NCBI RefSeq assembly: GCF_024139115.2
Contig: NC_085141.1
Coordinates: 391,516,632 to 391,580,631, forward strand
Reading direction: 5' to 3'
Origin: Armigeres subalbatus
Lineage: Eukaryota; Arthropoda; Insecta; Diptera; Culicidae
DNA: 64,000 bases
Shown here: positions 31,947-42,436 of the stretch, piece after piece
How the letters are laid out: each line of letters starts with the position of its first letter
Position numbering within the stretch: position 1 is the first letter of the stretch
Notes under the pieces: model-generated
What the model was told of the DNA's origin: nothing
The model's input: only the letters and a program-made list of their open reading frames with translations
Databases searched by the model: none
Made by a program: the position numbers and the translations under genes

Positions 31947-32133
31947 ACAGAGTTGAATTCAAACGACGGTATGCATTACTGGTGCGCTGGAAGTTGATTT
32001 TGCTCTCAGCAGACTGTTTTGCACGATGCTTACGTTGACTGGCATTTTTAACACGTTTTAGGTTCCGAAGAAAAGGTGTACTCCAGACGGGCGAAAGTGG
32101 ACGACGTTTTGGACGCACGTTTAGTTGTAGCCG
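31947..32133 (-). pseudogene. Jockey/CR1-like endonuclease-RT linker
   Basis: RPLSPVWSTPFLRNLKRVKN, ASQRKHRAKQSAESKINF and SNAYRRLNSTLYKAHV. The P-W-...-L..LKR..N pattern is the standard linker after the endonuclease. The endonuclease itself is absent. Confidence 0.75.
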
Positions 32134-32224
32134 GGTTAGGGACAAAAGGTCGAAAGACAAAATGTCGAAAGGACAAATGGTCGAAAGACAAAACGTCGAA
32201 AGACAAAAGGTCGAAGGGACAAAT
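32134..32224. repeat. 16-17-bp tandem array GTCGAAAGGACAAAAG (left)
   Basis: About five imperfect units of GGTCGAAAGACAAAA. It is interrupted by a MITE at 32225 and continues at 32459. Confidence 0.88.
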
Positions 32225-32458
32225 CTCGCGTGATTTTTGAAAACGTCGTAAGTCTAAATGAGAGACTCTCTTTCATTACGCTCTCTTTTGCTAATATCAA
32301 GGCTAGTTTAAAATTTGTTGCAATATTTTCACCTCAGCTAAGCTATTTTCTTCCAATCGGTACTGGAAAATCCAATGTAAATGTTAGTATGGCTTTGTAA
32401 TAACCGAAAGAGAAAGTAAACTCTTTTGGACTTACGACGTTTTCAAAAATCACGCGAG
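32225..32458. mobile_element. MITE with 30-bp perfect TIR and AAAT duplication
   Basis: TIR CTCGCGTGATTTTTGAAAAC continuing GTCGTAAGTC, identical at both ends. AAAT at 32221-32224 and 32459-32462. Deleting the element with one AAAT restores GGACAAATGGTCGAAAG, which occurs intact at about 32171-32187. 234 bp, non-coding. Superfamily unassigned. Confidence 0.88.
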
Positions 32459-32512
32459 AAATGGTCGAAAGGGACAAAAGGTCGAAAGGACAAAACGTCG
32501 AACCGCCAAAGC
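32459..32512. repeat. 16-17-bp tandem array (right)
   Basis: Three further GTCGAAAGG.ACAAAA units. Confidence 0.85.
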
Positions 32513-33420
32513 AAGATTTGTTGCTATTCAAGTTGCTGCGATCGCAACGGAATACATCTTCTTCTATATAATAAAAATGAGTTGTGATTTCCTTCCTGAC
32601 TTAACTCGCGAACGGGTTGACCGATTTGCAAGATTTTGTCCCTAATCGATTCGTTTTGCGATCCGCAAGGTTTGTATCTACAAAAAGTTGGTAAATTTAA
32701 CGGGCAAATGTAAAAAAATCATTTGAATACAATTTTGGGTCAGCTGTTAAGGGAAACAAAACAAACGCGCGGAAATTGCAAAAACTACAAAATTTTGGTC
32801 AAAGCTGGGTCTCTTTCGCTAGTTATAAATACATTATTGTGCGAATAATGTGCTTAGGTGGACGGATTTCGGTGCTCCACGCTTTTAAAACTTATTTATT
32901 TTATTTAGCTCTAAACCTGACCAAAGTAACTTGTTTTGATGATGCGCAATCGATCATACTTATTTATGTCGTTTTGTGCGTATTGCTGAAAAATCTTACT
33001 ATGACATCTAATCGACTACTATTCCTGCTGTCGATGAGAGAAACTTAGATGTTTACAGCAAAATATGTAATCAATTATGCAGATAAAAATTTGAAAAATC
33101 TCATGACACAATACGTAATGAGATTTCCATAACATAATTTCAAATGCCTGCTATTTGTCGGAGTACATATACTTAGAAAGGATTTTTTTAAATCGACTCT
33201 ATAATCAGTGAATGCATCTGTTTATGATAGTTTTGGAACCAACAAACCTAGCGGCCCTTTAAAATATTTGCCTTAGGTAACTACTGCTTCTGAAACTTTA
33301 AACTCTTTTCCCCTCTTTCTCTTTTACTTTCAGTAAGATATGCCAATATTACTTCGCAATAGGTTATCCTATGCATAAAGTATAATAAATGAAGCGCACC
33401 AATATTCAACTTCTATCTGT
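32513..33420. other. No gene recognised
   Basis: A 90-codon frame at 32776-33048 has no recognisable domain. No repeats were identified. Confidence 0.45.
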
Positions 33421-34046
33421 ATGCAAATGTCCCTTTAAATCCGGAATCAAACACGTTTGCGCGCAACTTTCTCCGCGATTGCAGAAAGACCAGCTGGCAG
33501 TTGAACCGAGCGGCAATCAACGGTCCTGTACGAAAAGATACATTCGAGAAGATAATTTGCATATCCGGCGAAGTGCATCTTGACAGCTATGTTCCCATCG
33601 ATCGGGTGCGCCAACATCGATTTAAATGCCATATGCAAATCAGACAGCGAGTTGATTACTTTGCGTAACCCTTTCCCACCATGATTTCCTCAAATCTAGG
33701 AGCGCTCGAACGGTTGCAAAAGAAATGTAACAGTTTTGCCCAATTTTATGCAAATGATCTTTAAATACCTAACGAACGGTAAGTGATTTCGCGCCAAATG
33801 CAAATTCCAAGTTGCAGCACAGCGGTGGCACTCGGTTTGACCTGTTCTTGAAGGCAGCTTGGCATTTAAATTAACCGCCGTGCCACTACTGATGGGCTGC
33901 CGTTGAACCAGCTGAAATTAATTCATGCCATTTCTGTCCGTTAATTGATTAACAATGCCGATTTTCTTCCTTCCATGCCCTCATTCTATGGACCACAAAG
34001 CTACTGTCGAACAGTGGAAGTACCCCGGGATCAGAGAAATTTGCAT
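33421..34046. promoter_or_regulatory. Homotypic cluster of ATGCAAAT octamers (candidate enhancer)
   Basis: Exact octamers at 33421-33428, 33633-33640, 33748-33755 and 33798-33805 (ATGCAAAT) and at 33555-33562 and 34039-34046 (ATTTGCAT). Flanking bases differ, so they are not copies of one repeat. The octamer is the classic binding site of POU-domain factors such as Oct and Nubbin/Pdm. AT-rich homeodomain-like words (TTAATTGATTAAC near 33.94 kb) lie between sites. Function is inferred. Confidence 0.5.
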
Positions 34047-34393
34047 ATCGATCGATCTAAATGGCATCCTTCAGGAGCGCAATGAATGCACGTTGCCAGG
34101 GGCAATATGGATAAGAGTAGAAGACGTTGAGAAAACTCGGAAAGAAGAGTGTTGCATATTCTTGAGGTGGTTAAAATTATTGCGTTAAGTGTGTGTGAAG
34201 ATGCGAAAAAAGTTATTTGATTTTTTTAAGAAAACTTTTGCAACAATCTATCAACTTTTGTATACCGATCAGCCATATTAAAATAATCTTACGGAACCCA
34301 ACTTATGCATTCTTCATTATAATGCAGAACAATTGAATGTTATCCGGAAACATAACAACAGTAACGTTGTGATTCTGCAACGAACGACCAACA

Positions 34394-34425
34394 TATAAAA
34401 GCGAGGGAGAGAGCACTTATCAACC
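34394..34425 (+). promoter_or_regulatory. Candidate TATA-box promoter
   Basis: TATAAAAG at 34394-34401 with an initiator-like TATCAACC whose A lies 28 bases from the first T. GAGGGAGAGAG lies between them. It is about 350 bp downstream of the octamer cluster. The initiator is not the arthropod consensus TCAGT, so confidence is limited. Confidence 0.35.
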
Positions 34426-34461
34426 GTTCATTTTGCTTCTCACTAGGCCTTGTTCAAAATA

Positions 34462-34527
34462 ATGATAAACGTTTTCATAAATGCGGTCTTGAGTGCAACG
34501 GTTGAGTGGAAAATGTATGCTGTTTAG
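34462..34527 (+). CDS. Very short ORF after the TATA candidate
   Basis: A 21-codon frame, MINVFINAVLSATVEW and onward to TAG, starts about 40 bases after the candidate start site. Its N-terminus is mildly hydrophobic. A GTATGC word could be a splice donor inside it. It may be a first exon or chance. I do not recognise it, and no downstream exon could be linked. Confidence 0.12.
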   Translation: MINVFINAVLSATVEWKMYAV

Positions 34528-36316
34528 CTTTCTCTCGCAAAAGCATCGCATCAACGCCTTCGTGGTCGTTATCACTCGTCATCATGTGCGAAACAGTCGG
34601 TCAGTTCAATAATTCCACACTCTGAGCAGAGCTTTAAAATATACATTCTCTTAAGTGGTCCAGATCTTAACGGAACAAACTAAGCAATGATGGGTTTGCT
34701 CTGTGTTTGACCAAACATTTCCATATGAATTTTCTTTTAGTGAAATTTTAATTAGCTATTTATTGGCCGGACAATATTTTTGATGATACTATGGTAGCTA
34801 ATCACATTTTCTACTAAACTAAATCTTTCATGAATTTGTACATTACATGGCAGGAGTCAGATGTTTCTTACAAAAGTCAGAAATTTCCTACTCAAAAGCA
34901 TAGTCATATAGATTAGTTTGTAAGAGTAGCTGCAAATCTCCACAAATATAACGATATGTCAACGATAATATTATTCATGTTGTTCAGAAAGATTTTTCTT
35001 GTGCGAAAGACTTACCCCTGTTGGAATGAAATCATTTATGAAATTTCTACAAAACACTTTTAAAAAATTTTGCTCATCTCCTCAACTATATGTTCTTCTA
35101 CTCAATATGATTAACTACATTATTGAGGCATGCCGCTCTTCAATTTTGCATTTTAAATTCAAACAGATGCCATACACATGACTCTATTCCATATTTCTGC
35201 AAAAACTCGCTCTATGTTTCCTATGTTGAACAAGCAGCTATTCGCTCAAGAGTGCTATGTAGGTAGGTGTATTTACTGTATTTCTTAATTATTTTTATAT
35301 CCATTTTTTCAGCAAATTGTGCGCGCTTATGTTTTGTTTTCCATTTCTCTCTTTCTCCGTTGGGTCAGCTTCAGCCGTTGGTTTTTCAATTTTGTCTAGT
35401 CATTGAAATTTCACAAAATTTTATCTGTTGGCTTTTGGCTGTAGAGCCAAAGCAACGCAATTTTTAACGAAATCGCTCGCTTCGATACCGCTCGCACATC
35501 GTACCCAGCCGTGAAAACAAAAGCGGCTAGCATTCGCAACATATGCCCGAACATGCAGAAGCCGAATTAGCGAAAGAGAAACATAGTTCGGCATCGTCGA
35601 GCACCGAACCAGCCGAATTTCCCCTCAATTATATATCATGCCTGAGTACCGACCGTGAGAGTTGGATCAGTTTTCCCCTAACATAAAAACACAACATCAT
35701 CTATGTTGCATCAAGTTTCCCCTTCATTGTGGGTTGCTTTGAGTGGAACCATTGAATGAGCAGTGAGTTCCCGTCAAAGATGTATTGTGCGTCGTTTCTG
35801 TATACCATTCTACGCACTTTTTCATACAGTTGAGCTTGTGTCAGTCTACAACACATAGAGCAGATATGGATGGAAGCTATTTTATTTTTCATTTCTTGGT
35901 TTTTGCTTGCTCTTCACGTTATGCTGGCTTATGTGTGTCACAATGCGATGCGATTCTACTACGCGCGCAAGATCAAACCTTCTACAGCGTGATGAGCCAT
36001 GGAATAAAGAGAATAGGACTTTAGCAGCTTGGATGATCTACTCTATGACTGTGTCGTTCTTGGCCCACCACCAACCAGCCTATGCATGCTTGATGTTCGA
36101 TTTGGGTTGATGCAACTGACCCGAGCTTCAGGAAGTGAAAGTGAAACGCAAAGAATAAAGTTTGAGTTCGTGTGATTGACCACAACGGTAAGCACCGTAA
36201 TAAAGCAACTCAGAGAAATGAGTTTGACCTCTTTGTTGGTTAAGATTTTTTTACAACATGCATTTTTTTATTTTGGAATTGTAAAGGTTTTGATTATTTT
36301 TGTTTCAATTTAAAAA
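34528..36316. other. Intergenic DNA, no gene recognised
   Basis: Many short frames and no domain. The 35.45-35.65 kb part is richer in CG dinucleotides but carries no clear signal. Confidence 0.45.
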
Positions 36317-36318
36317 TA

Positions 36319-36534
36319 CCGTCGTCGGGGGTGACAATGGGTCAAATGGGGGTGAGAATTGGTCACTGTTTCAACTACTTAGAATGATTGTAGAATGGAT
36401 TGAATGTATCTGAGGGCAAAAAGACTTAAATATAAGAGACCTTTTTGAAGGATTTTGCTCTACGACCTCCAGACTACCGGTAAGAGCGATGACCCATTCT
36501 CACCCCCCAGACCCACTGTCACCCCCGATGGCGG
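36319..36534. mobile_element. TA-flanked MITE with ~47-bp TIR
   Basis: CCGTCGTCGGGGGTGACAAT, GGGTCAAATGGGGGTGAGAA and the complementary right end (CCGCCATCGGGGGTGACAGT, GGGTC) match over about 47 bp. TA lies at 36317-36318 and 36535-36536. No coding capacity. It fits a non-autonomous Tc1/mariner-type element. Confidence 0.8.
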
Positions 36535-36917
36535 TAATTAAAAAATTTGCAAAATTCGGTATGCTAAATAATAAGGCATGATGAACGAAACCTTTTTCGT
36601 CTTATACCTTACTGAAGAAATTTCAAAGAAAATGAATGATGGTTTCCTCGTTTTTTGCTAAGCGTAATATGGAAGCCATCAAATGAAGAATTGAAACAGT
36701 AAGCCTATGCTTAGGCGTAAATCAATTATTTCCAGTGAGAAAAACTGATGTACCACGCGCCTCCACATTCTCTACGCACAATTTTCGGGGCTCCAATCAA
36801 AAGGACAGCCAAACCTACCAAAACAGGATTTGAAAAAAATGCCTATAGGACCAGGGATATATGTGGCCTATTTTATTCCGATCGAAGTCGAATTCGATGA
36901 AAACAACAAATCCTTTA
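36535..36917. other. Spacer with a dispersed-repeat fragment
   Basis: GATGTACCACGCGCCTCCAC near 36748 resembles words at 42.02 and 46.57 kb (ATGTACTACGCG.CT.CA). Nothing else is supported. Confidence 0.5.
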
Positions 36918-36949
36918 ATTCATTTCATTTTTATTTATTTAGTTTACAT

Positions 36950-37217
36950 CTAAACAGATAATGCTGAATCAACAATTTGACGCCACAATACACGGTTCGA
37001 AGCCGCATCTCTCCATCCTCGAATGCGCCCCACGCTCGCCAAATCGTTTTGCACCTGGTCTACCCACCTCCCTCGCTGCGCTCCTCGCCGTCTCGTACCT
37101 GTGGAATTGGAAGCGAACACCATCTTTGCAGGTTGTTGTCCGGCATTCTTGCAACATGTCCTGCCCATCGTACCCTTCCGGCTTTAGCTACCTTCTGGAT
37201 ACTGGGTTCGCCGTAGA
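36950..37217 (-). pseudogene. RTE-3 copy A C-terminal remnants
   Basis: YGEPSIQKVAKAGRVRWAGH and VARMPDNN lie in one frame (about 37217-37130), then GTRRRGAQRGRWVDQVQNDL and NRVLWRQIVDSALSV in another. About 40 residues between FERR and YGEPS are missing relative to RTE-2. Confidence 0.82.
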
Positions 37218-37880
37218 GTTGGGCACCCGTCTCTCGAATACTCCGAGTGCTTGCAAGTCCTCCTCGAGCATTGTCCATGTTTCATGTCCGTAGAGGACAA
37301 CCGGTCTTCTAAGCGTCTTGTACATGACACATTTGGTGCGGTGGCGAATCTTTTTCGACCGCAGTTTCTTCTGGAGCCCGTAGTAGGCCCGACTTCCACA
37401 GATGATGCGCCTTCGTATTTCACGACTAACGTTGTTGTCAGCCGTTAGCAAGGATCCGAGGTAGACGAATTCCTCGACCACCTCGAAGGTATCCCCGTCT
37501 ATCGTAACACTGCTTCCCAGGCGGGCCCTGTCGCGCTCGGTTCCGCCCACAAGCATGTACTTTGTCTTTGACGCATTCACCACCAGTCCAACTTTTGTTG
37601 CTTCACGTTTCAGGCGGGTGTACAGTTCTGCCACCTTTGCAAATGTTCGGCCGACAATGTCCATGCCATCCGCGAAGCAAATAAATTGACTGGATCTGTT
37701 GAAAATCGTACCCCGGCTGTTACACCCGGCTCTCCGCATGACACCTTCTAGCGCAATGTTGAACAACAGGCACGAAAGTCCATCACCTTGTCTTAGTCCC
37801 CGGCGCGATTCGAACGAACTGGAGTGTTCGCCCGAAATCTTAACACAGTTTTGCACACCATCCACCGTTGCTTTGATCAC
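37188..37880 (-). pseudogene. RTE-3 copy A RT, catalytic-site mutant
   Basis: IKATVDGVQNCVKISGEH, RRGLRQGDGLSCLLFNIALE and FICFADGMDIVG. The expected FADD reads FADG: the codon at 37665-37667 is GGC, which removes a metal-binding Asp and should abolish polymerisation even without the other breaks. It continues through VEEFVYLGSLLTADN and YGHETWTMLEEDLQALGVFE, then loses homology near 37.21 kb. Confidence 0.87.
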
Positions 37881-38088
37881 TGGTAAGCTTCCCAGGGAAG
37901 CTGTTCTCGTCCATAATTTTCCATAGCTCTACGCGGTCTATACAGTCGTATGCCGCCTTGAAATCAATGAACAGATGGTGCGTTGGGACCTGGTATTCAC
38001 GGCATTTTTTAAGGATTTGCCGTACAGTAAAGATCTGGTCCGTTGTCGAGCGGCCGTCAACGAAGCAAGCTTGATAACTTCCCACGAA
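37850..38088 (-). pseudogene. RTE-3 copy A RT, motif A segment
   Basis: FVGSYQACFVDGRSTTDQIF, HHLFIDFKAAYDCIDRVELW and MDENSFPGKL, in frame with the upstream piece. A frameshift near 37.87 kb ends it. Confidence 0.85.
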
Positions 38089-39939
38089 CTAGTTCACTAA
38101 TGGTGACAGACGACGGAAGATGATCTGGGATATCACTTTGTAGGCGGCATTAAGGATGGTGATCGCTCGAAAGTTCTCACACTCCAGTTTGTCGCCTTTC
38201 TTGTAGATGGAGCATATAACCCCTTCCTTCCACTCCTCCGGTAGCTGTTCGGTTTCCCAGATTCTGACTATCAGTTTGTGCAGGCAAGTGGCCAGCTTTT
38301 CCGGGCCCATCTTGATGAGCTCAGCTCCGATACCATTCTTACCAGCTGCTTTATTGGTCTTTAGCTGTTGAATGGCATCCTTAACTTCCCTCAAGGTGGG
38401 GGCTGGTTGGCTTCCATCGTCCGCTGAACTGACGAAGTCATCTCCTCCGCGTCCTTGACTTTCACTGCCTGTACTCTCCGCGCCATTCAGATGTTCCTCG
38501 TAGTGCTGCTTCCACCTTTCGATCACCACACGTTCGTCCGTCAAGATGCTCCCATCCTTATCCCGGCACATTTCGGCTCGCGGCACGAAGCCTTTGCGGG
38601 ATGCGTTGAGCTTCTGGTAGAACTTGCGTGTTTCTTGAGAACGGCACAGCTGTTCCATCTCCTCGCACTCCGCTTCTTCCAGGCGGCGTTTCTTCTCCTG
38701 AAAAAGGCGGGTCTGCTGGTTCCGCTTCCGTCTATAACGTTCCACGTTCTGTCGGGTACCTTGCTGCAGCGCGACCGCCCGCGCTGCGTCCTTCTCCTCC
38801 AGAATCTGTCTGCACTCTTCGTCGAACCAATCGTTCCGTCGACTTCGACCCATATACCCGACGTTGTTCTCCGCTGCGTCGTTAATGGCTGCTTTGACTG
38901 TATTCCAGCAGTCCTCAAGAGGGGCCCCATCGAGCTCACCCTCTTCCGGCAATGCTGCCTCGAGATGCTGCGCGTATGCAGTGGCGACATCAGGTTGCTT
39001 CAGTCGCTCTAGGTCGTACCGCGGCGGTCGTCGGTACCGAACATTGTTGATGACGGATAGTTTTGGGCGCAGTTTAACCATCACCAGATAGTGGTCAGAG
39101 TCGATGTTAGCGCCACGATATGTCCTGACGTCGATAATGTCGGAGAAGTGCCGTCCATCAATCAGAACGTGGTCGATTTGTGATTCTGTCTGCAGTGGCG
39201 ATCTCCAGGTGTACCGATACGGGAGGCTGTGTTGGAAGTAGGTGCTGCGAATGGCCATATTCTTGGAGGCGGCGAAATCAATTAGTCGTAGGCCGTTTTC
39301 GTTCGTCAGCCGGTGAGCGCTGAACTTTCCAATAGTCGGTCTAAACTCCTCCTCTTGGCCAACCTGAGCGTTCAAATCTCCTATGATGATTTTGACGTCG
39401 TGGCTTGGGCAGCTGTCGTACTCACGTTCCAGCTGCGCGTAGAATGCGTCCTTATCATCATCAGTGCTTCCGGAGTGTGGGCTATGGACGTTGATTATGC
39501 TGAAGTTGAAGAACCGGCCTTTGATCCTCAACCTGCACATTCTTTCATTGATCGGCCACCACCCGATCACGCGCCTTTGCATATCGCCCATCACTATGAA
39601 AGCTGTTCCCAGCTCGTGTGTGTTGCCGCAGCTCTGGTAGATGGTATGATTACCTCTAAACGTTCGCACCATTGATCCCTTCCAACAAACCTCCTGCAGC
39701 GCTACGATGCCGAATCCACGGTCCTTGAGCACATCGGCGAGTATGCGTGTGCTCCCGATGAAGTTGAGAGATTTGCAGTTCCACGAACCGAGTTTCCAAT
39801 CGCTAGTCCCTTTTCGTCGCAGTGGTCTTCGCCGATGGTTCCGGTTCGTACTCTCTTGTTGATTGTTCGATGCGTGAGTTTTTTTTTTGGCTGGTTTGCA
39901 GGGCCTGACACCAAACCCCCTAAATTTCCGGAGGACCAT
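38089..39939 (-). pseudogene. RTE-3 copy A endonuclease, linker and RT start
   Basis: A single 616-codon frame: Lys/Arg-rich N-terminus, DWKLGSWNCKSLNF, VALQEVCW, GDLNAQVG, QIDHVLIDGRHFSDII and SDHYLVM (complete APE-type active site), a charged linker with FYQKLNASRKGF, then RT motifs NKAAGKNGIGAELIK and YKKGDKLECENFRAITILN. It ends at a TAG; the codons just beyond (FVGSYQACF) continue in the same frame, so this is one nonsense mutation. The first Met at 39939 is plausible because it precedes the domain by about 45 residues. Confidence 0.88.
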
Positions 39940-40296
39940 TCCTCCTTATTTCCGGTGGACCATGGTGCACAGTTTCACTTAGAGTCCCTCGCTGGCACTC
40001 GGACGATGATCAGCCGCCCCTAACATGGAGAACAGACGCCTTTCTGAGCCGATCCTGACATGGAGAACAGACGCTCAATAAGATTTGCACCTCCGGAGAG
40101 GAGCAAACCCCCCCTTCCCTGTCAGCATACGACCATAGTTCCCACCGGGGTTGGCTACCCGATCTTCCCTAAAGTTGCTCGTATCCCGGCCAGCATCACG
40201 AGGAGGTAGGGATAGGAGTTGCTGGGTAAGAGGCTAAGGACCGCGAGATGGGGTCTATTTTATTCCTTCAGGAACGCGAAGTACCAATGGTACGCT

Positions 40297-41270
40297 TTAC
40301 CCAGCATTTGCCGTGCCTCGTCTCATATACCCGACGTTATTCTCCGCTCCGTCGTTAATGGCTGCTTTGACTGTATTCCAGCAGTCCACAAGAGGTGCCC
40401 AATCGAGCTCACTCTCTTCCGGCAACGCTAACTCGAGATGCTGCGCGTATGCAGTGGCGATATCAGGTTGCTTCAGCCGCTCAAGGTCGTACCGCGGTGC
40501 TCGTCGGTACCGAACATTGTTGATGACGGATAGTTTTGTGCGCAGTTTAATCATCACCAGATAGTGGTCAGAGTCGATGTTAGCGCCACGATATGTCCTG
40601 ACGTCGATAATGTCGGAGAACTGCCGTCCATCAATCAAAACGTGGTCGATTTGTGATGCTGTCTGCAGTGGTGATCTCAAGGTGTACCGATACGGGAGGC
40701 TATGTTGGAAGTAGGTGCTGCGAATAGCCATATTCTTGGAGGTGGCAAAATCAATTAGTCGTAGGCCGTTTTCGTTCGTCAGCCGGTGAGCACTGAACCT
40801 TCCAATAGTCGGTCTAAACTACTTCTCTGGCCAACCTGAGCGTTCAAATCTCCTATGATGATTTTGACGTCGTGCGTCCTTATCATCATCGGTACTTCCG
40901 GAGTGTGGGCTATGGACGTTGATTATGCTGAAGTTGAAGAACCGGCCTTTGATCCTCAACCTGTACATTCTCTCATTGATGGGCCACCACCCGATCACGC
41001 GCCTTTGCATATCGCCCATCACTATGACAGCTGTTCCCAGCTCGTGTGTGTTGCCGCAGCTCTGGTAGATTGCATGATTACCTTTAAACTTTTGCACCTT
41101 CCAACGAACCTCCTGCAGCGCTATGATGCCGAATCCACGGTCCTTGAGAACATCGGCGAGTATGCGTGTTCTCCCGATTAGGTAGAGAGATTTGCAATTC
41201 CACGAACCGAATTTCCAATCGCAGTGGTCTTCGCCGATGGTTCCGGTCCGTACTCTCTAGTTGATTATTC
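40297..41270 (-). pseudogene. RTE-3 copy B endonuclease remnant
   Basis: Two frames cover most of the endonuclease: FKGNHAIYQSCGNTHELGTA, MYRLRIKGRFFNFSIINVHS; and MAIRSTYFQHSLPYRYTLRS, IDHVLIDGRQFSDIIDVRTY, SDHYLVMIK. About 43 bases present in copy A (encoding FYAQLEREYDSCP) are missing near 40.875 kb. The frame leaves RTE sequence at the junction. Confidence 0.83.
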
Positions 41271-41714
41271 GTTGCGCGAGTTTATTTAAAGGCTGGCTTG
41301 TAGGGCCTGATACAAAACCCCCTGAATTTCCGGAGAACCATTCCTCCTTATTCCCGGTGAACAATGGTGCACAGTTTCACTAAGAGTCCTTCGCTGGCAC
41401 TCGGACGATAATCAGCCGCCCCTCACATGGAAAACAGACGCCTTTCTGAGCCGCTCCTAACATAGAGAACAGACGCTCAGTAAGATTTGCACCTCCGGAG
41501 AGGAGCAAACCCCCCCTTCCCTGTCAGCATACGACCATAGTTCCCACCGGGGTTGGTTACCCGATCTTCCCTAAGGTTACTCGTATCCCGGCCAGCGCCA
41601 CGAGGAGGTAGGGATAGGAGTTGCTGGGTAAGAGGCTAAGGACCGCGAGATGGGGTCTATTTTATTCCTTCAGGTACGCGAAGTACCAATGGTACACTTT
41701 GCCCAGCATTTGCC
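40324..41714 (-). mobile_element. RTE-3 copy B, 3'-truncated
   Basis: Starts at the same 5' terminus as copy A (CCCAGCATTTGCC on the plus strand at 41702-41714 and about 40300-40312) and stops inside the linker at the ATATACCCGACGTT word, equivalent to about 38850 in copy A. Loss of the 3' part is unusual for a LINE. It differs from copy A at several percent of sites and carries its own deletions. Confidence 0.87.
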
Positions 41715-42219
41715 AACCATCGATTCGAGTCCACCACATTACAAGTCGAAACCGAAGAGAAAACGAGAAAACAAATTACTTATTTTGGCGCTCTTCCAAA
41801 GTGTCTGCAATGTAACAAGCCAAAATCATTCAATCCTAATTTTGCTGAATATCGCAAATCGAAACCGATGAGAAACAATACATTTTTCAATTCGGCGCTC
41901 TTCCAGAGCACCTTTGACATCACAAGCCAAAAAAAATTGGAATGATTTAATTTTTTATGAATATTGAAGATAGGGAAAGATATCCACTACGCCCTAGCAG
42001 GACTAACTTAAGATGTACTACGCGCCTTCACGAATCATCTGCACTAGAATGCTGTTTGGCCACGTAGTAGGGAAGAGGCCCCAAAATGCCCCCGAGGTAA
42101 AACTTTTTGTGGGTATTCCCTTATATTCACCGTGTTTGAGATGGCCGTAACAAAACTAGACCGAAAATTATGTTGGTTAGGCGAAAAACGTGTCAAAATA
42201 ATAAATATCAAGGTAGGAT
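41715..42219. other. Spacer with a dispersed-repeat fragment
   Basis: GATGTACTACGCGCCTTCAC and AGAATGCTGTTTGGCC near 42.01-42.06 kb match words at 46.57-46.62 kb. GACATCACAAGCCAAAA and TGTAACAAGCCAAAATC suggest a second local duplication (41.80-41.94 kb). No gene. Confidence 0.5.
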
Positions 42220-42348
42220 CCAGTCAACACAAAATCGTATATGATGCATCATAAGATGCTAAAGTGGAGACGATATACGTACATGTTGTATCGGGAAGTA
42301 CCTATAACGCCTCCACCTTAGCATTTTATACGATCTTGTGTTGACTGG
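42220..42348. mobile_element. 129-bp MITE with ~28-bp TIR
   Basis: Left CCAGTCAACACAAAATCGTA, right complement CCAGTCAACACAAGATCGTA, continuing TA.NATGC. Non-coding. No target duplication recognised. Confidence 0.78.
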
Positions 42349-42436
42349 GGAAAAACCGAAATTTTCTACAATTTAATGAAAAATCTAACATTTCGGGGAG
42401 GCAAAGCGCCCTACTGGGACTAGAGGTGTGCGTCAC

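Larger units (their letters stand above)
30010..32133 (-). mobile_element. Jockey/CR1-like LINE, 5'-truncated, carrying a SINE
   Basis: Minus-strand order: linker (32130-31947), SINE insertion (31642-31935), pre-RT (31641-31339), RT (31342-30600) and C-terminal region to about 30010. Boundaries are the GTCGAAAGACAAA array on one side and AT-rich DNA on the other. It resembles the 17.85-20.86 kb LINE in motif style, but the sequences are clearly diverged. Confidence 0.82.
36918..40312 (-). mobile_element. RTE-3 copy A, full-span LINE, defective
   Basis: The minus strand runs from the 5' leader (40312-39940) through an endonuclease-RT ORF to a TAAA-rich tail near 36920-36945. About 3.4 kb. Lesions are an in-frame TAG at 38089-38091, a frameshift near 37.87 kb, a catalytic change (FADG) and further breaks in the C-terminal part. 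Its 5' end is fused to the internal end of copy B by about 11 bases. No TSD could be matched across the pair. Confidence 0.88.

Noticed and set aside
32134..32512. CRISPR-like array
   Set aside because: Units are contiguous 16-17-bp tandem repeats without unique spacers, in a eukaryotic context.
38455..39675. Plus-strand frames of 120-185 codons
   Set aside because: Antisense shadows of the RTE-3 endonuclease and linker ORF.
36918..41714. RTE-3 copy A nested inside copy B
   Set aside because: The 3' part of copy B is not present beyond the 3' tail of copy A, so nesting alone fails.
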